A stretch of 64,000 nucleotides of DNA from Variovorax sp. S12S4. Lineage in GTDB: Bacteria > Pseudomonadota > Gammaproteobacteria > Burkholderiales > Burkholderiaceae_C. The translations under genes and the position numbers were made by a program. Location of the stretch: contig NZ_JALPKR020000002.1 in NCBI RefSeq assembly GCF_023195515.1, positions 2,333,001-2,397,000 on the forward strand. The letters run 5' to 3'. The notes beneath the pieces were generated by a model, which had not been told where the DNA came from, ran no database searches, and saw nothing but the letters and a program-made list of their open reading frames with translations. Positions 1-9,412 of the stretch are shown one piece after another. Each line of letters begins with the position of its first letter. The stretch's first letter is position 1.

Positions 1-2048
1 GCCGCCGCCAGAACAACCCGCTGCTCACCGGCGAGGCCGGCGTCGGCAAGACCGCGGTGGTCGAAGGCTTTGCGCAGCGCCTTGCGCGCGGCGACGTGCC
101 CCCGCAGCTGAAGGACGTGAAGCTGCTCACGCTCGACATCGGCCTGTTGCAGGCCGGCGCCAGCATGAAGGGCGAGTTCGAGCAGCGCCTGCGCCAGGTG
201 ATCGACGAGGTGCAGAGCTCGCCGACTCCCATCATTCTTTTCATCGACGAGATCCACACGCTGGTGGGCGCGGGCGGCGCAGCCGGCACTGGCGACGCGG
301 CCAACCTGCTGAAGCCGGCATTGGCGCGCGGCAATCTGCGCACCATCGGCGCCACCACCTGGGCCGAGTACAAAAAGTACATCGAGAAAGACCCGGCGCT
401 CACGCGGCGCTTTCAGGTGGTGCAGGTGCCCGAGCCCGACGAGGTGAAGGCCATCCTGATGCTGCGCGGCGTGGCCAGCGTGCTTGAGAAGCACCACCGC
501 GTGCAGCTGCTCGACGAGGCCATCGAAGCGGCCGTGAAGCTGAGCCACCGCTACATCCCCGCACGCCAGTTGCCCGACAAGGCCGTGAGCCTGCTCGACA
601 CCGCCTGCGCACGCGTGGCGGTGTCGCAGCACGCCACGCCGCCCGAGGTGGAAGACTGCATGCGCCGTATCGAGGGGCTCACGGTCGAGCAGGAGATCAT
701 CGGCCGCGAGGCCACCATCGGCATCGACGTGACCAAGCGCTCGGCGCAGGCGGAGGCGCTGCTGGTCGAGTCGAAGCTGCAGCTCGAAGGATTGAATGCG
801 CGCTGGCAGGAAGAAAAAGGGCTGGTCGACCGGCTGCTCGAACTGCGTGCGAAATTGCGGGCAGGGAACAAGCCGGTGGATGCTGCACCGGCCAATGGCG
901 AGGCCAATGCCGACGTGCCCCCACCCCAGCCCTCCCCCAGCGGGAGAGGGAGCGAAGACCGGGCCGCGCTGCTCGAAGAGCTGCATGCGCTGCAGGCAAA
1001 GATCCATGCGGTGCAGGGCGAATCGCCGCTCATCCTGCCTTCGGTCGACGAGCAGGCCGTGGCGTCGGTGGTGGCGGACTGGACGGGCATTCCCGTCGGC
1101 CGCATGGTGAAGAACGAAGTCGAAGCCGTGCTGAAGCTCGCGGACACGCTCAACCAGCGCGTCATCGGCCAGAAGCACGGCCTGGAAATGATCGCGCGCC
1201 GCATTCAAACGTCTCGCGCGCGGCTCGACAACCCGCAAAAACCCATCGGCGTGTTCATGCTGTGCGGCACCTCGGGCGTGGGCAAGACCGAGACCGCGCT
1301 GGCACTGGCCGAGGCGCTGTACGGCGGCGAGCAGAACATCATCACCATCAACATGAGCGAGTTCCAGGAGGCGCACACCGTCTCCACGCTCAAGGGCGCG
1401 CCGCCCGGCTACGTAGGGTATGGCGAGGGCGGCATCCTGACCGAAGCCGTGCGCCGCCGGCCCTACAGCGTGGTGCTGCTCGACGAGGTCGAAAAGGCCC
1501 ACCCCGACGTGCACGAGATCTTCTTCCAGGTCTTCGACAAGGGCTGGATGGAAGACGGCGAGGGCCGCATGATCGATTTCAAGAACACGATCATCCTGCT
1601 CACCACCAATGCCGGCAGCGAGCTGGTGATGAGCATGTGCCGCGACCCCGAGCTGCTGCCCGACTCGAACGCGCTGGCCGATGCGCTCAAGGCGCCGCTC
1701 ATGAAGGTGTTTCCGCCCGCGCTCTTGGGCCGCATCGTCACCATTCCCTACTACCCGCTGTCGCCCGAGATGATGAAGAAGATCGTGCGGCTGCAACTGG
1801 GCCGCATCAAGAAGCGGGTGGAAACCAACCACGGCGTGCCCTTCGAATACAGCGACGCGGTGGTCGACCAGGTGGTTGCGCGTTGCCAGGACCCGGAGTC
1901 CGGCGGGCGCGTGATCGACGCGATCCTGACCAACACCGTGCTGCCGACGATTTCGGTCGAGTACCTGCAGCGCCTGGCGTCGGGCGGTGAAATTCGCCGC
2001 GTGGCGCTGGATGTGAAGGACGCCGACTTTACCTACGCCTTCGACTAG
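1..2048 (+). CDS. clpV: Type VI secretion ATPase ClpV/TssH (5' partial)
   Basis: AAA+ disaggregase that strips and recycles the contracted TssB/TssC sheath in the cytoplasm. The frame is open from base 3, so the start and N-terminal domain lie before the window. The first Walker A motif (GEAGVGKT) is at about 33-56 and its Walker B (FIDEIHT) near 240-260. A helical middle region follows, then the second Walker A (GTSGVGKT, near 1266), a pore loop GYVGYGEGG near 1411 and a second Walker B (LLDEVEKAH, near 1476). Two nucleotide-binding domains separated by a coiled-coil middle domain fit the Hsp100 class, and the T6SS neighbours identify it as ClpV rather than ClpB. A proline-rich insertion in the middle domain is encoded by a palindromic element (see the repeat entry). 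The next gene, vgrG, begins 43 bases after the stop. Confidence 0.95.
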   Translation, partial: RRQNNPLLTGEAGVGKTAVVEGFAQRLARGDVPPQLKDVKLLTLDIGLLQAGASMKGEFEQRLRQVIDEVQSSPTPIILFIDEIHTLVGAGGAAGTGDAANLLKPALARGNLRTIGATTWAEYKKYIEKDPALTRRFQVVQVPEPDEVKAILMLRGVASVLEKHHRVQLLDEAIEAAVKLSHRYIPARQLPDKAVSLLDTACARVAVSQHATPPEVEDCMRRIEGLTVEQEIIGREATIGIDVTKRSAQAEALLVESKLQLEGLNARWQEEKGLVDRLLELRAKLRAGNKPVDAAPANGEANADVPPPQPSPSGRGSEDRAALLEELHALQAKIHAVQGESPLILPSVDEQAVASVVADWTGIPVGRMVKNEVEAVLKLADTLNQRVIGQKHGLEMIARRIQTSRARLDNPQKPIGVFMLCGTSGVGKTETALALAEALYGGEQNIITINMSEFQEAHTVSTLKGAPPGYVGYGEGGILTEAVRRRPYSVVLLDEVEKAHPDVHEIFFQVFDKGWMEDGEGRMIDFKNTIILLTTNAGSELVMSMCRDPELLPDSNALADALKAPLMKVFPPALLGRIVTIPYYPLSPEMMKKIVRLQLGRIKKRVETNHGVPFEYSDAVVDQVVARCQDPESGGRVIDAILTNTVLPTISVEYLQRLASGGEIRRVALDVKDADFTYAFD
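912..956 (+). repeat. Palindromic GC-rich element inserted in frame in clpV
   Basis: Bases 930-950 form an imperfect palindrome with arms CCCTCCC and GGGAGAGGG around a short centre, preceded by a C-rich CCCCACCCCAG stretch. It is translated as a Pro/Ser/Gly/Arg-rich segment (VPPPQPSPSGRGSE) that breaks the charged helical middle domain of ClpV. Elements of this look are common between genes in GC-rich proteobacteria; finding one inside a coding frame is less usual. The family assignment is from memory of the motif. Confidence 0.6.
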
Positions 2049-2091
2049 CGCGCAGCAGCGCCCGACGCCACGCCTGAAGAGAACACAACAC

Positions 2092-4953
2092 ATGTCGCAT
2101 GATTTCCGCATCGAGAGCGAGTCGCCCGCCAAGGACGACCTCATGTTCTGGTCCATCGCCGGCCACGAGGCGCTGGCAAGGGCCTCGACCTACGAGCTCA
2201 CGGTGCTTTCGGAGAATGCCTTCATCGACGCCAAGGACATCCTCGGCCATGCCTTCGACGTGGTGATCGATTTCTCCGATGCCGACGGGGCCACGCACGA
2301 GCGCCATTGCCAGGGACATGCGGTGCGCTTTACCCGTGGGCAGCAGTTGGGGCGCTACTTTCGCTACCAGATACGGCTGCGTTCGTGGTTCTGGCTGCTG
2401 ACCAAGCGCACCAACTCGCGCATCCTTCAGGACAAGCCGGTGCTCGGAATCCTGGATGCAGTGTTCGAGGACAGCCCGATCAAGCGCTTCAAGAAGACGC
2501 GCACCGACAACGTGGTGGGCACGCACCCGGCCCGCCGCTATTGCGTGCAGTTCCAGGAGAGCGACTACAACTATCTCTCGCGTCTCCTGGAGGCCGAAGG
2601 CATCTACTACTGGTTCGATGCCCACGATGCGCCCGGCACGATGCACCTGTCCGACGCGAGCGGCATTGCCCACGAGAAGCTTGCAGCAGAGGCCAAGCTG
2701 CGCTTTGCATCCCCGGACGTGAGCGAGGCGCGCTTCAACGAAATCAGCGAATGGATCGATGTGCGCCGCTTCGACAGCGGCAAGTACGCCTCGCGCGACG
2801 TCGACTACAAGGCGATCAAGAAGCCGCTGAGCGTGGACGTCGACGTGCAGGAAAAGCACGAACTCTCGGACCTCGAAGTATTCGAATACCCGGGCAACTA
2901 TTTCACCGGAGAAGAGGTGGACGCCGCGGTCAAGGTGCACCTGGAGGAGTTCGACGGGCGCCGCGAGCGGCACTGGGGCCTTACCTCCTGGCCCGACGTT
3001 GCGGCAGGGCGAAGCTTCGACTTCGAGGGCGACCGGGGCGGCCTGCGTGACGGCGAGTACGTCATCGGCGGCTGCGTGTTCGTGGCCAGCCATCGGGGCT
3101 ACGAAGGCGCCAGTGACGACGCAGAGTCGCAATCGGCCGCGGCGCTGCTGTCGGAGGCGATCCTCGACGACGCCGTCAATGCCGACGTGATGGCCGCCTT
3201 CACGGAGCTCCTGGAGCGGCAACCGTCGCTGCGAACCGGGGCACGGGGTGCCAGCGCCTTCCTGATTACTGCGTTGCCGGTCGAGCGCACGTTCCGCCCG
3301 CCCCGGCTGACGCCGCGCGTGACGATGCCGGGCCCGCAGAGCGCCATCGTCTGCGGCCCCGAAGGCGAGGAGCTCCATGTGGACGAGGGCCGCGTGATGG
3401 TCCACTTCCATTGGGACCGCTACAACGACGGAGACGGCAAGGCCACCTGCTGGATACGCTGCTCGCAACCCTGGGCCGGCAAGGGCTGGGGCGGCTACTT
3501 CACGCCGCGCATCGGGCAAGAGGTGATCGTCGAGTTCATGAACGGCGACCCGGACCGGCCCGTCATCACCGGCCGCGTCTACAACGACGACCAGCCCATT
3601 CCGTACAAGTCGCCCACGCAGAGCGGATTCAAGACCCGCTCCACGCCGGGCGGCGGGCCCGCGAACTACAACGAGATCATGTTCGAGGACAAGAAGGGGC
3701 ACGAGCTCCTCAACATCCACGCCGAAAAGAACATGGCGACCACGGTGGAGAACGACGATTCCGGCCACGTGATGCGCGACCAGAGCCTGACCGTCGATCG
3801 CCACCGCACGATCATGGTGAAGGGCAAGGAAGAGCACACGGTCATGAAGACGCAGATGAACCACGTGGTTCAGGCGCAGACCAACAAGTTCGACGCCGAC
3901 ACCTTCACCACCACGCTGGGCAACCAGACCGTCGGCACCAAGGGAAAGCAGGACACGGTGGTGAACGGCGCCGTCACTTCGCACACCAACAGCACCTACA
4001 CGCTGACCACCGTAGGCGCGTTCTCGCAGACCTCGGCATCGATGACCGTCAATTCGGTGGGCGCGGTTGCACTGACCTCGGGCGCGAACATCGCAATAAG
4101 TTCAGTGGGCGAGCTGAAGCTGGCGACCAACGCGGACCGCGTGGACGCGAGCGTCGGCGCGCACAGCATCTTCGCCAACTCGATCAAGGCGGTGTCGAAT
4201 TCGAACCTCGAGATGTTCGCCGTGGGCAACATCAACGCCACGTCGAACGGCTCCAACACCACTGTGCTGGGGCCCAACTCCAGCGGCTATATCGGCGTCA
4301 ACAGCGAAGCCAACATGGGCATGGCGCGCTCGACCTTCATGGGGCTGTCGATCGACACGATGATGGGCCTGAGCATGGCTTCGTGCCTGGCGCTGCAAAT
4401 GGAGACGGCGGCGGCGCTCAAGCTCGGCTTTGCAGGCGTGGACCTGAGCATCTCGCCTGTCGATGTGGAGCAGCGCGCGGCCAAGGTCATCATGCCCGGC
4501 GGCGGTGCGGGCGCGGGAGCCGGCGGGGCGTTTGCCATGGGCGCGTCCATCGGCGCGGCAATCGGCGCGGTCGCCTATTCGATCGCGGCCGCCTACACCG
4601 ACATCAAGGCCACCAACCAGCAGTACACGGACGCAGCGGCCGCGCTCGAAGAAGCCGCAACGCAGGCGAAGAACCTCGGGCTGCACGGCATGGCATCGCG
4701 CCTCAACGCAGCCAAGGGAATCGCCGAAGCGCGCAGGGACAACGGCTGGGCCAACCCCGACAACATTCGCCTGCATTCGGCGCCGGCCGACAAGGCGGCG
4801 CAGTACACGAACGACAAGCAGCTGGGCGCGCCGCCCGATGCAGTTGCGGACAGCGGCTCGAAGATAGCCGCGGGCTCGTCGAAGATGCCCACCGCGGCGC
4901 CCCAGCCGGCCGCCTCGAAGGGGCTGCCCACGCCGCCGGCCTCGGCCGACTGA
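2092..4953 (+). CDS. vgrG: T6SS spike protein VgrG (first copy, C-terminally extended)
   Basis: Trimeric needle-tip protein of the T6SS, 953 residues. The first ~380 residues resemble the gp27-like base of Vgr proteins (LMFWSIAGHEALARASTYEL at the start). The gp5-like OB-fold segment is at about residues 420-500 (GRVMVHFHWDRY, AGKGWGGYFTPRIGQEV, NGDPDRPVITGRVYN). A long polar repeat-like beta-helix rich in T, N, S and V follows (about 550-780). The tail beyond residue ~800 has a glycine/alanine-rich hydrophobic stretch that could enter a membrane, then an alanine-rich helix and a proline-rich end, so it may be an effector domain or an adaptor for the next gene. The ATG has a modest upstream purine stretch (GAAGAGAA). 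It is about 170 residues longer than the second VgrG at 9874. Confidence 0.93.
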   Translation: MSHDFRIESESPAKDDLMFWSIAGHEALARASTYELTVLSENAFIDAKDILGHAFDVVIDFSDADGATHERHCQGHAVRFTRGQQLGRYFRYQIRLRSWFWLLTKRTNSRILQDKPVLGILDAVFEDSPIKRFKKTRTDNVVGTHPARRYCVQFQESDYNYLSRLLEAEGIYYWFDAHDAPGTMHLSDASGIAHEKLAAEAKLRFASPDVSEARFNEISEWIDVRRFDSGKYASRDVDYKAIKKPLSVDVDVQEKHELSDLEVFEYPGNYFTGEEVDAAVKVHLEEFDGRRERHWGLTSWPDVAAGRSFDFEGDRGGLRDGEYVIGGCVFVASHRGYEGASDDAESQSAAALLSEAILDDAVNADVMAAFTELLERQPSLRTGARGASAFLITALPVERTFRPPRLTPRVTMPGPQSAIVCGPEGEELHVDEGRVMVHFHWDRYNDGDGKATCWIRCSQPWAGKGWGGYFTPRIGQEVIVEFMNGDPDRPVITGRVYNDDQPIPYKSPTQSGFKTRSTPGGGPANYNEIMFEDKKGHELLNIHAEKNMATTVENDDSGHVMRDQSLTVDRHRTIMVKGKEEHTVMKTQMNHVVQAQTNKFDADTFTTTLGNQTVGTKGKQDTVVNGAVTSHTNSTYTLTTVGAFSQTSASMTVNSVGAVALTSGANIAISSVGELKLATNADRVDASVGAHSIFANSIKAVSNSNLEMFAVGNINATSNGSNTTVLGPNSSGYIGVNSEANMGMARSTFMGLSIDTMMGLSMASCLALQMETAAALKLGFAGVDLSISPVDVEQRAAKVIMPGGGAGAGAGGAFAMGASIGAAIGAVAYSIAAAYTDIKATNQQYTDAAAALEEAATQAKNLGLHGMASRLNAAKGIAEARRDNGWANPDNIRLHSAPADKAAQYTNDKQLGAPPDAVADSGSKIAAGSSKMPTAAPQPAASKGLPTPPASAD

Positions 4954-4995
4954 GCGCCGCTTCGCACACCGCGCCCAGGACACCACCCGTTCTTC

Positions 4996-7656
4996 ATGCA
5001 GATACTCAAGCCCCATGTCGCCGCACTGAGCTTCCGGCCGATCGAGTACCGGTCCAAGGCCGGCCTGTGCGTCAGCACGATGCTGTTCGCACCAATGTCG
5101 CCGGACGACGGCGGCCTGCTGCGCGAGCAGTCGATGTGGGACTGCATCACCAAGCTGATGGCGCTGCCCCTGGTCGACGAAGGCATTGCCAAGCTCACGC
5201 CCGAATACCTGGTGGTCGGCCGCGTGCATGCGGGCGAGGCCGGTTCGCGCGGCGCCGTGGCGCGTGTGCGGCTAGGTAGTGCAGGAAAGGCCGTGATGGC
5301 CTTCTCGCCGCGTTACTGGGACGGCGCGCGCGTGGTGCAGTCGGAGGTCTACCAGCCGGTGGCGCTGGACTGGGCCAATGCGTACGGCGGCCCTGCGGTG
5401 GCCGACAACCCGCTGGGCATGGGCGCCGCAACGGTCGGCGGCGTGCATTGGCTGCCGCCGCTGGAGCTGGCCGGTTCGCGCATCACCGCACCGGGCGACG
5501 TGGTGCAGCCCGCGGGATTCGGTGCGCTCGACATGATGCATCCGCAGCGCGCCGCATTGCGCGGCACCTACGACGAGAACTACCTCAAGCAGCATGCGCC
5601 GGGTTTCCCTCCTGACGTGGACTGGCGGCACTTCAACATGGCGCCACGGGACCAGTGGCTGGAAGCCCCGCTGCGAGGCGACGAGGCTTTTACGCTCGAG
5701 AACCTGCACCCGACCAAGCCGCTGCTGCAGGGCCACCTGCCGGGCCTGCGGGCGCGCGTGTTCGCCAACTACCGGCTGCCGCCCGAGCAGGTGGCGCCAG
5801 GCGGGGAGTCGCACAAGTTCAAGGAAGTGCCGATGCGGCTCACCACCGTGTGGTTCTTTCCTGAAGTGGAGCGCATGCTGCTGATCTGGCATGGCCTGGC
5901 CGAAGTGGCGGAGTACGACGGCAGCGACATCGATCATTTGATGACTGCCGTCGAGCGTCTGGGCCAGCCGCGCGGCGGCGCCCACTATGCCGACGTGCTG
6001 GCCCGCCGCACAGACCCGGTGCAAGGCGGCATCGAAAGCCTGAACGATGCCGACCTGGTGCCGGAGGACATCGACACCATCGACCCCGGGTTCGAGAAGA
6101 CCGCCGAGATCTACAAAATGGACGGCCTCCAGGCCGATGCGCAGTTCCGGCGCGCGGAGATCGACGTGGCCCTTGCGCGCGAGAAGGCCGTCGCCTTCGG
6201 CAAAGACCCGGATGCGCTGGGCCTGAAGCCGCCGGTGCGCGAGAAGCCGCCGACCCTGGCCGAACTGCCCGCCTACATCAAGGCCAGCCAGAAGGAAGCC
6301 GAGGTGCAGCAGATCGCCGCCGCCGAAGACATGCTGGCGCAGCTGGAGAAGCTGCTCGCGTTGGGCGGTGAAGAAAGAAAACGCATGGCCGAACTGGCAC
6401 ACCGCGGCCCGCCGCTCTACACCGCCGAGAAGCACCTGGCCGAGCTCAAGGCTCAGTTCGGCAAGCTGCCGATGCCCGAACCCCAGTTGCTGGAAAAGCT
6501 GCGCGATCGCCAAGGCGCCGAGCGGCTGGGCTATTTGCAGTCGGCCCACATGCAGCCTCCGGCCTTCGCGCTCCAGGGAGAGGAGGGGGCCCGCCGACGG
6601 CAAGAGGTGCAATGGTTGGCAGAGCAAGGCCACCGCACGCTGCCGTGGATCGATCTCACCGGCGTCGACCTGTCGGGCCTCGACCTGCACGGCTTCGATT
6701 TTTCGGGCGCGTGGCTGGAGAGCGCGAACCTTCGCAAGGCCAACATATCGGGCTGCAAGTTTGCCGGCGCGGTACTCGCGCATGCCGACATGCAGGGCTG
6801 CATGGCCATCGGGGCCGACTTCACCGGCGCCAACCTGGGCCGCGCGCAGCTCGCAGGCGCTGTGTTCGACCGCTCCAACCTGGGCGGCGCCATGTTGATG
6901 CGCACGCCGCTTGCCGGCACGCAGATGCGGCGCACCAACCTGGCCGGCGCCAACCTGCTCGAAACAGAGTGGGGCGTTGCCGACTGGAGCGGCGCCCAGC
7001 TTGCAGGAAACGTCTTCTACAAGCTCGCGTTGCAGGGGCTCGACCTGCGCGAGGCCGACCTCAGCGGTGCCAATTTCATCGAGTGCGATCTGCGCGGCGT
7101 GGACCTTTCCGGCGCGCTGCTGCAGTCGACCACCTTCGTTACCTGTCAGCTGCAGGGCGCACGCATGGTTGCCGCCCGTGCCAAGGGAGCGGTGTTCGTG
7201 AAGAACACCGTGCTCGACGGGCTGGACGCGAGCGGCGCCGACCTGTCGAACGCGAACCTCGGCGAATGCAGTGCCATCGGCCTTCGCGCACCCAAGGCGC
7301 TGCTCGACGGCGCCAACCTGGGCATGGCCGACCTGCAAGGTGCCGACCTGCGGCTGGCATCCGCCAAGGGCGCGCTCTTTCGCAAGACGCGCTTCAGCCG
7401 TGCGCGGCTGGCCGGTGCCAATTTTCATGATGCCGTCTTCAGCTACGCCAACCTGATCGGTGCGGACCTGCGGCGCGCCAATCTCTTCGGCACCGACCTC
7501 ACGCGGGTGGCGCTGAGCGGCGACACGCAGTTCGACGGCGCGTTGCTCACGCGCAGCCGCACCTGGCCGCGCCTGAATGCCGAGCAGCAGGCCTTGGCCG
7601 CGGCGCGCGATGCAGCGAGCCGTTCAGCGGGCAGTTCGACAGGAGATACGGCATGA
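4996..7656 (+). CDS. DUF2169 protein fused to pentapeptide repeats
   Basis: An 886-residue protein. Residues 1 to ~330 match DUF2169, a domain found beside vgrG and PAAR-like genes in T6SS accessory loci and thought to help load effectors onto the spike. Residues ~380-500 are charged and helical. From residue ~545 to the end there is a long run of A(D/N)LXX pentapeptide repeats (for example LSGANFIECDLRGVDLSGA), which fold as a right-handed quadrilateral beta-helix. No catalytic motif is visible. The gene follows vgrG by 42 bases and its stop overlaps the next start by four bases (ATGA), so the two pentapeptide genes are probably translationally coupled. A scaffold or adaptor role is inferred from context. 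Confidence 0.82.
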   Translation: MQILKPHVAALSFRPIEYRSKAGLCVSTMLFAPMSPDDGGLLREQSMWDCITKLMALPLVDEGIAKLTPEYLVVGRVHAGEAGSRGAVARVRLGSAGKAVMAFSPRYWDGARVVQSEVYQPVALDWANAYGGPAVADNPLGMGAATVGGVHWLPPLELAGSRITAPGDVVQPAGFGALDMMHPQRAALRGTYDENYLKQHAPGFPPDVDWRHFNMAPRDQWLEAPLRGDEAFTLENLHPTKPLLQGHLPGLRARVFANYRLPPEQVAPGGESHKFKEVPMRLTTVWFFPEVERMLLIWHGLAEVAEYDGSDIDHLMTAVERLGQPRGGAHYADVLARRTDPVQGGIESLNDADLVPEDIDTIDPGFEKTAEIYKMDGLQADAQFRRAEIDVALAREKAVAFGKDPDALGLKPPVREKPPTLAELPAYIKASQKEAEVQQIAAAEDMLAQLEKLLALGGEERKRMAELAHRGPPLYTAEKHLAELKAQFGKLPMPEPQLLEKLRDRQGAERLGYLQSAHMQPPAFALQGEEGARRRQEVQWLAEQGHRTLPWIDLTGVDLSGLDLHGFDFSGAWLESANLRKANISGCKFAGAVLAHADMQGCMAIGADFTGANLGRAQLAGAVFDRSNLGGAMLMRTPLAGTQMRRTNLAGANLLETEWGVADWSGAQLAGNVFYKLALQGLDLREADLSGANFIECDLRGVDLSGALLQSTTFVTCQLQGARMVAARAKGAVFVKNTVLDGLDASGADLSNANLGECSAIGLRAPKALLDGANLGMADLQGADLRLASAKGALFRKTRFSRARLAGANFHDAVFSYANLIGADLRRANLFGTDLTRVALSGDTQFDGALLTRSRTWPRLNAEQQALAAARDAASRSAGSSTGDTA

Positions 7657-8705
7657 AGGTAAGCGCCGAACTCCTTTCGCTGGGCGCCGGCCTTGGCGAG
7701 GCCTTCGAGGGGCAGGACTTCAGCGGCGGCCACTACGCCAAGACCTTCCTGGGCGGCGGCATCTTCACGCAGTGCCGCTGGGGCGGCGCCGACCTGCGCG
7801 AGGCCGATGTGCGGGAGGCAGTTTTCGACCAGTGCGACATGGGCGGTGCGCTGTTCGCAGGCGCCAACCTGCGCCATGCGGTGTTCAACCGCTGCAAGCT
7901 CGACCACGCGGACTTTCGCAGTGCCAATCTGCACTCCACCACCTTCAACGAATGCGACCTCACGCATGCGCAGTTCGGCGAGGCATCGATGACCATGGCG
8001 AGGTTTCATGCTTGCGCGCTCGACCATGCCGGCATGCAAGGCGCGAACCTCGAGTCCGCGGTTTTCTCGCAATCGAAGCTGATCGACGTCAACGCCGACC
8101 ACTCCCATTGGATGCACACGGTGGTGACCGGCTGCGACCTCAGCCTGATGACCTGGGTGGGCGCGCCGATGACTCGCGTGGTGTTCTCGAAATTGAGCCT
8201 GCAGAACATGCGCTTCGACGGCGGCAACTACGAGTCATGCCAGTTTGCCGACGCAAACCTGAGCGGTAGCAGTTTTGCAGGTGCGAAGCTGCGGCAATGC
8301 AACTTCCAGGGCAGCACCTTGAACGGCTGCGACTTCAGCAACGCGCAGGCGCCGCAAGCCATCTTCTGCGCCACCAAGGGCGAGGGGGCGCGCTTCACCA
8401 AGGCGCAGTTGGGCCAGGCACTTTTTACCGAGGCTGCGCTGCCGGGTGCCCACTTCGGCGCCGCGCAGCTGCACCAGTGCCACTTTGCGCAGGCCAAGCT
8501 GGCGCGTGCGGTGTTCGCAGGCGCCGATTGCACCTATGCCGATTTCCGGCATGCCGACCTGCAAGGCGCCGACCTGCGCGATGCCGAGTTGTTCCGCGCC
8601 GTCTTTCATCGCGCGCAGCTGCAAGACGTGCAAGCCACCGACAGAAGTCGCGCGCTCGGCACCGACTCCGACCTGGCACGCGCCGAGCAGTGGGCAGCCG
8701 CCTGA
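7653..8705 (+). CDS. Pentapeptide repeat protein
   Basis: A 350-residue protein made almost wholly of pentapeptide repeats (centre L or F; for example FAGANLRHAVFNRCKLDHA). It has no signal peptide or membrane segment. It overlaps the end of the DUF2169-pentapeptide fusion by ATGA, which suggests a cytoplasmic partner with the same fold and made in similar amounts. Such proteins recur beside DUF2169, DUF3540 and DUF4150 genes in T6SS loci, but their function is not established. A Ser/Thr-rich insert near residues 160-190 interrupts the repeat pattern. Confidence 0.85.
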   Translation: MKVSAELLSLGAGLGEAFEGQDFSGGHYAKTFLGGGIFTQCRWGGADLREADVREAVFDQCDMGGALFAGANLRHAVFNRCKLDHADFRSANLHSTTFNECDLTHAQFGEASMTMARFHACALDHAGMQGANLESAVFSQSKLIDVNADHSHWMHTVVTGCDLSLMTWVGAPMTRVVFSKLSLQNMRFDGGNYESCQFADANLSGSSFAGAKLRQCNFQGSTLNGCDFSNAQAPQAIFCATKGEGARFTKAQLGQALFTEAALPGAHFGAAQLHQCHFAQAKLARAVFAGADCTYADFRHADLQGADLRDAELFRAVFHRAQLQDVQATDRSRALGTDSDLARAEQWAAA

Positions 8706-8743
8706 AGCACCGAGCGACAACGTCATCCATCCATGAGGCCATC

Positions 8744-9403
8744 ATGACCGCCACTGTTACCGAACGCCGCACCAAGGCACCTCACAAGCCGAACAAGCAA
8801 GCCGGCGCGCCTGTGCCTGCGCAAGCCGGATGGCATCGAGCCACCGTGCTTTCAGAGCCCGGGTCCGTGCAGGGGCTGCGCCTGCGCCTGAATGGAGAGG
8901 GCGTGCAGGAGATCAGCGCCCGCCAGGCTTTCAGCTGCCTGGTGGCTGTGCAGGCGGGCGACATCGTCGCGGGGCTGCTGGATGAACAGCGGCAATGCTG
9001 GGTGATGGCGGTGCTCGAGCGCAACGGCGCGCAGGACGTGGTGCTGCAAAGCCAGGGCAAGCTCGAACTGAGCGCGCCCACCATCAGCGCCAACGCACGG
9101 GAAGTGCTGCACATGGCCGCGCCGCAGGTGCGCCTGAGTTGCGAGCAAGCCGACGCAGTGGGCGAGCGCCTGAACCTGGTGGGCGGCACGGTCAAGGCAA
9201 TTGGGGCCGCGCTGTCGACGCTGTTCGACCGCGTGCACCACCACAGCAAGCAATACATGCGCAGCACCGACGGCCTGGACCGCACCCAGGCCGGGCACAT
9301 GGAGTTGCAGGCGCGCCAGCTGTTGCAGATCCACGGCGAGCACACGCTCGTCGAGGGCGAGCAACTGGTCAAGGCGCGAGGCGCGCAGATCCACTTCGGG
9401 TAG
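8744..9403 (+). CDS. DUF3540 family T6SS accessory protein
   Basis: A 219-residue protein that recalls DUF3540, a small family found with DUF2169 and DUF4150 genes in T6SS clusters. The frame is open further upstream, but the ATG at 8744 is preferred because it leaves a 38-base gap after the pentapeptide gene and gives a polar N-terminus (MTATVTERRTK). The middle has a beta-rich section resembling a VgrG OB fold (IVAGLLDEQRQCWVMAVLER, residues ~68-87). The C-terminal half is a repeating beta pattern (MELQARQLLQIHGEHTLVEG) like the VgrG beta-helix. It may therefore be a spike-like or adaptor piece. The DUF3540 call is from memory of the family and its context. Confidence 0.72.
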   Translation: MTATVTERRTKAPHKPNKQAGAPVPAQAGWHRATVLSEPGSVQGLRLRLNGEGVQEISARQAFSCLVAVQAGDIVAGLLDEQRQCWVMAVLERNGAQDVVLQSQGKLELSAPTISANAREVLHMAAPQVRLSCEQADAVGERLNLVGGTVKAIGAALSTLFDRVHHHSKQYMRSTDGLDRTQAGHMELQARQLLQIHGEHTLVEGEQLVKARGAQIHFG

Positions 9404-9412
9404 GAGTCCGAC

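Noticed and set aside
2029..3984. A 651-codon minus-strand frame
   Set aside because: It lies opposite vgrG with no recognisable domain.
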